From NCBI GenBank assembly GCA_002433485.1, contig DJIF01000146.1, forward strand, positions 598 to 8,809: DNA of 8,212 nt. The letters are read 5' to 3'. Within the stretch, counting starts at the first letter, position 1; each line of letters starts with the position of its first letter. Below the pieces are notes generated by a model, which was given only the letters and a program-made list of their open reading frames with translations, made no database searches and had not been told where the DNA came from. Shown here piece after piece: positions 6,064-8,212 of this stretch. The translations under genes and the position numbers were made by a program. The stretch comes from Deltaproteobacteria bacterium UBA6601 (lineage in GTDB: Bacteria; Myxococcota_A; UBA796; UBA9615).

Positions 6064-6860
6064 GCAGCTGGGCTATCGGTGATGTGCAGGGCTGCTTTGC
6101 AGAACTGCAGGACCTCCTGACTGCGATTGCCTTTGTGCCGGGCAGGGACCGCTTGTTTCTGCTGGGAGACCTGGTGAACCGGGGGCCGAACTCCCTTGAT
6201 GTGTTGCGCTGGGCCTTTACGACACCGGGTGTGGAAGCGGTACTCGGCAACCATGACCTGTGGCTGCTCGCCCTGCATCAGGGGCTGGCAGAGCAGCGTA
6301 AGGGAGATAGTCTGAAGCAGGTTCTGGCTGCCTGCGATTGTGACCAGTTGCTGCGGTGGCTCCGGGGCCGTCCCATTCTCATGGAAGCGCAGGGCTATGT
6401 GATGGTTCACGCTGCCCTGCACCCACAGTGGACCTGGCATCAGGCGCGGTCCAGAGCGCGCAGAATTGAGGCTTGCTTGAGAGCGGACCGCAGTGAAATG
6501 TTGTTGCGGTGTTATCTGAAGGGTAGCTCGGACACTGGGGAGTTGAACTCCGCAGTGTCCGAACTGGCTCAGGATCTTGGGTTCTTTACTCGCTTGCGCT
6601 GCCTGGACGCTGATGGGCGTGCGCGACGAGATGTGGTCGGCCCTCTAGCAGAACTCCCCGAAGGCTGTCTGCCCTGGTGGCGCTGGCCGGGAGCTTCGCG
6701 GGCCGGGATGAAGCTGCTGTTTGGTCACTGGTCGGCGATTGGAGTGCACCGTGAGGAGGGCATCTGTGCGCTGGACAGCGGCTGTGTGTGGGGTCGTCAA
6801 CTCAGCGCGTTCTGTCTTGATGACGAGCGGCTGGTGCAGGTGGAGGCGCGGTCTTCGTGA
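6060..6860 (+). CDS. apaH: Bis(5'-nucleosyl)-tetraphosphatase, symmetrical (ApaH)
   Basis: This 266-residue protein is close to the usual ApaH length of about 270-280. ApaH hydrolyses diadenosine tetraphosphate to two ADP in the cytoplasm and can remove Np4 caps from RNA. It belongs to the PPP metallophosphoesterase family, and the signature motifs are present in order: GDVQG (G7-G11), GDLVNRG (G36-G42), GNHD (63-66), a metal-ligand histidine in VHAAL (H117), and GHW (H223) followed by ALDSGCVWG, which is diagnostic for ApaH. The first motif has Gln where PPP phosphatases have His (GDxHG); I recall the same Gln in other ApaH proteins, so this is not taken as inactivating. The start is GTG at 6060, overlapping the SRPBCC gene stop. 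Residues 157-168, in a variable segment, are encoded by a 35-bp inverted repeat. Confidence 0.95.
   Translation: MSSWAIGDVQGCFAELQDLLTAIAFVPGRDRLFLLGDLVNRGPNSLDVLRWAFTTPGVEAVLGNHDLWLLALHQGLAEQRKGDSLKQVLAACDCDQLLRWLRGRPILMEAQGYVMVHAALHPQWTWHQARSRARRIEACLRADRSEMLLRCYLKGSSDTGELNSAVSELAQDLGFFTRLRCLDADGRARRDVVGPLAELPEGCLPWWRWPGASRAGMKLLFGHWSAIGVHREEGICALDSGCVWGRQLSAFCLDDERLVQVEARSS
6528..6562 (+). repeat. 35-bp near-perfect inverted repeat inside apaH
   Basis: Arms TCGGACACTG (6528-6537) and CAGTGTCCGA (6553-6562) are exact reverse complements. Inside them, after one G-G mismatch, GGAGTT (6539-6544) and AACTCC (6546-6551) also pair around a single central G at 6545. Sixteen of 17 positions are complementary. 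As RNA this would form a stem with a loop of about 5 nt, and as DNA a possible cruciform. No T run follows it. It keeps the apaH frame and encodes residues 157-168. Confidence 0.9.
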
Positions 6861-6905
6861 TGGGCCAGGCTGCCAGTAGAAGCTCGTGTGTCGCGCCAGA
6901 GGCTC

Positions 6906-6920
6906 CTCGCTTGTCGCGAG
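6906..6920 (+). other. Short hairpin in the apaH-lipoprotein gap
   Basis: CTCGC (6906-6910) and GCGAG (6916-6920) pair around loop TTGTC, within the 80-bp gap between the apaH stop and the chosen lipoprotein start. No T run follows, so a terminator is not well supported. It may be leader structure or chance. Confidence 0.2.
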
Positions 6921-6940
6921 TTCCGGCTACTGTGGGGATT

Positions 6941-8014
6941 ATGGCGATTCGATTTCCGTGGATTTTGTTGGTTCTGCTGGGGATGACCCTGCTGGCTTGT
7001 GAAGCTGGTGATGACGACGACAGCGCCAATGCTGGGACTCAGCTGGATGACGATGATGACGACACCGCTGGCGACGACGACACCGCTGGCGACGATGACG
7101 ACACCGCTGGCGACGATGACGACACCGCCGACGATGACGACACCGCCGACGATGACGACACCGCCGACGATGACGACTCTGGTCACGAGCGGCCTCCGGA
7201 ACCACCGCCGGATCCTGAACTGCCCGAGTGCCCTGCGGGCATGATTGGGGTAGCTGGAGGCAGCTACGAGCTGGGCGAAGATGATGCTGACTGGCTGATC
7301 CCCTCACCCAGCAACTCCTGGCGCAGTGAATACCCGGGTCTGGATCTGTTGGGTCTCACCACGATGCCGCTGGTGACGGTGCAGATCCCAGGTTTCTGTA
7401 TGGATCGCTTTCCCTTTCCAGGGCTGGAGGGCGAGGCCTGGCCGGCCGATGGCCTCAATTTCGATACCGTGGCGTTGTTGGATCAGCAACTCTCAAGTTA
7501 CGGTCGGCGCGCCTGTACCATCAGCGAACTGTTGCTCGCCGCAGCCGGCCCTGAAAACTGGCGTTTCCCTTACGATCCTGCCGAGCGCCTGCCGGGTCTT
7601 TGTGAGGAAGATGACTTCAACCCTGGCCCTATCGGTCGACTTGCTTCTTGCGTGAGTCCTCTCGGTTTCAGGGACTTCCTGGTGCGGAGCACCTGGGCTC
7701 GGTTGGATCCTGCCCTTGCCTCTGCCCTTGGACCTTTTGGGATGCCGATCTTTCCGCCGTGGGAGGGTGCGACCTTTGCCGGATCACAGAGCTATGCAGT
7801 GTATGGCGGTACCAGTCGCGAAGGAACCTTCTATTCCCATTCCAACTTTGGCTTGCATTCCCATACCGACAGCGTCGAGCTGTTTCTTGATGATGGCTTT
7901 CGAGTCTGCGCTGCGCCCGGCCTGCCGGACCCAGCGGTAGAGGTCGCGTGGCAGGAATTTCGCGACGAGTTCCTGTTGGTTGGGAGCTATCAATACTGGT
8001 TGGGGCTGGAGTAA
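6941..8014 (+). CDS. Lipoprotein with Asp-rich tether and degenerate FGE-sulfatase (SUMF1-like) domain
   Basis: This is a 357-residue protein from ATG 6941. The frame is open back to a GTG at 6857, but the ATG places a classic lipoprotein signal (MAIRFP, Leu-rich core, LLAC with C20) at the N-terminus, and a G-rich stretch (6934-6938) precedes it closely. Residues 36-79 are a 44-residue tract, mostly Asp with Thr/Ala/Gly, likely a flexible acidic tether. Residues about 97-330 resemble the formylglycine-generating-enzyme/SUMF1 family: PAGMIGVAGGSYELG at 98-112, a GFCMDRFPFPG strand, a GRRACTISELLLAAAGPENW helix equivalent to the family's R-L-C-T-E-x-E-W region, YGGTS at 288-292 in place of RGGSW, and DGFRVC at 318-323. 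The catalytic cysteine pair of true FGE, which follows the GGS motif, is absent, so a non-catalytic or different role is inferred. The exact subfamily is unknown. Confidence 0.8.
   Translation: MAIRFPWILLVLLGMTLLACEAGDDDDSANAGTQLDDDDDDTAGDDDTAGDDDDTAGDDDDTADDDDTADDDDTADDDDSGHERPPEPPPDPELPECPAGMIGVAGGSYELGEDDADWLIPSPSNSWRSEYPGLDLLGLTTMPLVTVQIPGFCMDRFPFPGLEGEAWPADGLNFDTVALLDQQLSSYGRRACTISELLLAAAGPENWRFPYDPAERLPGLCEEDDFNPGPIGRLASCVSPLGFRDFLVRSTWARLDPALASALGPFGMPIFPPWEGATFAGSQSYAVYGGTSREGTFYSHSNFGLHSHTDSVELFLDDGFRVCAAPGLPDPAVEVAWQEFRDEFLLVGSYQYWLGLE
7046..7177 (+). repeat. Asp-coding minisatellite (18-bp and 21-bp units)
   Basis: A 44-codon tract is built from units ending in GACACC. Codons GGC GAC GAT GAC GAC ACC plus GCT/GCC give 21-bp units. 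Then an 18-bp unit, GACGATGACGACACCGCC, is present in three identical copies at 7112-7165, with a truncated fourth at 7166-7177. Conservation of the GAC/GAT choice between copies points to recent DNA-level duplication rather than independent selection for Asp codons. Confidence 0.92.
8008..8011 (+). promoter_or_regulatory. Ribosome binding site for the last gene
   Basis: GGAG lies 6 nt before the ATG at 8018 and within the last codons of the preceding gene. The two genes are 3 bp apart, so they are very likely co-transcribed. Confidence 0.6.
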
Positions 8015-8017
8015 CCG

Positions 8018-8212
8018 ATGCTTGGCAGGTCGGCTCTGTTCTTCTTGTTGTTGGGCATAGCAGGCTGCGGCACCGCCCTGGAGGGGAGCGCCGATGGTGA
8101 GTGCAGCGACGGCGCCGACAACGATGCAGACGGTAGCTACGACTGTGATGACTCGGATTGTGCCGAGCAGCTTGAGTGTCAGGGCGACGACGACGACAGC
8201 CACGGAGATGAC
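8018..8212 (+). CDS. Lipoprotein with a Cys/Asp module (partial, 3' end outside window)
   Basis: An ATG 3 bp after the previous stop opens a frame that runs 65 codons to the right edge without a stop. Residues 1-16 are a signal peptide with a canonical lipobox (IAGC, C17 lipidated). Residues 29-48 (C29 to C48) form one Cys/Asp module with the DNDADGSYDCDDSDC core, like those in the genes at 2182-4266 and 4366-5466. An Asp run begins at about residue 57 (GDDDDSHGDD). It appears to be a paralogue of the 4366-5466 protein in its N-terminal architecture. The distal domain is not visible, so no function is assigned. A metal-binding surface or periplasmic role is inferred. Confidence 0.85.
   Translation, partial: MLGRSALFFLLLGIAGCGTALEGSADGECSDGADNDADGSYDCDDSDCAEQLECQGDDDDSHGDD

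Noticed and set aside
6857..6940. Start of the FGE-like lipoprotein at GTG 6857
   Set aside because: It would put 28 non-hydrophobic residues before the lipoprotein signal sequence. ATG 6941 gives a canonical signal peptide with LLAC.
7046..7177. CRISPR-like array
   Set aside because: The repeats are contiguous, lack unique spacers and are in frame within a coding sequence, so this is a protein-coding minisatellite.
6797..7307. Minus-strand Val/Ile-rich or Arg/His-rich frames opposite the 7046-7177 repeat
   Set aside because: Same cause: the antisense of an Asp-coding minisatellite. The plus-strand frame has a clear lipobox and an FGE-like domain.

Overview
The window is a GC-rich, densely coding bacterial segment that looks like an uncultured Myxococcota/deltaproteobacterial-type genome. 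This rests on predicted lipoproteins with very long aspartate runs, repeated cysteine/aspartate modules of the form CxDGxDNDxDGxxDCxDxDC, a cysteine-paired Sel1-repeat protein, and a Pro/Glu-repeat periplasmic protein with two C-terminal hydrophobic segments. The taxon is an inference. There are no rRNA or tRNA genes, insertion sequences, integrases or CRISPR arrays that I can see, and no gap over 300 bases without a gene.

Layout. Positions 1-1032 on the minus strand hold a secreted Sel1-like repeat protein that runs off the left edge. A 79-bp divergent intergenic region (1033-1111) separates it from a plus-strand block that fills the rest of the window. The block opens with a secreted protein carrying five 27-bp Pro/Glu repeats (1112-2188). 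It overlaps by 7 bp a large predicted lipoprotein (2182-4266) with two Cys/Asp modules and a C-terminal PPC-like domain. After a 99-bp gap with a weak hairpin comes a second predicted lipoprotein (4366-5466) with three Cys/Asp modules, Asp-rich spacers and a C-terminal P (proprotein convertase) domain. Next are a membrane-anchored SRPBCC-like protein (5506-6063) and, overlapping it by 4 bp, apaH (6060-6860), the symmetrical diadenosine tetraphosphatase. Then comes a lipoprotein (6941-8014) with a 44-codon Asp-rich tether and a degenerate formylglycine-generating-enzyme-like (FGE/SUMF1) domain. Last is the start of another Cys/Asp-module lipoprotein (8018-8212), cut by the right edge.

How the genes may work together. 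Four predicted lipoproteins in 6 kb suggest an envelope or surface cluster. Three carry Asp-rich runs, and three carry Cys/Asp modules that resemble calcium-binding loops. The distal domains (PPC-like, P domain, FGE-like) usually accompany or form enzymes but occur here without a recognisable catalytic centre, which suggests binding or structural roles. The SRPBCC-apaH pair is the only clearly housekeeping-like element and is probably translationally coupled. The most striking DNA-level structure is a 35-bp near-perfect inverted repeat inside apaH (6528-6562), which no annotated feature explains.
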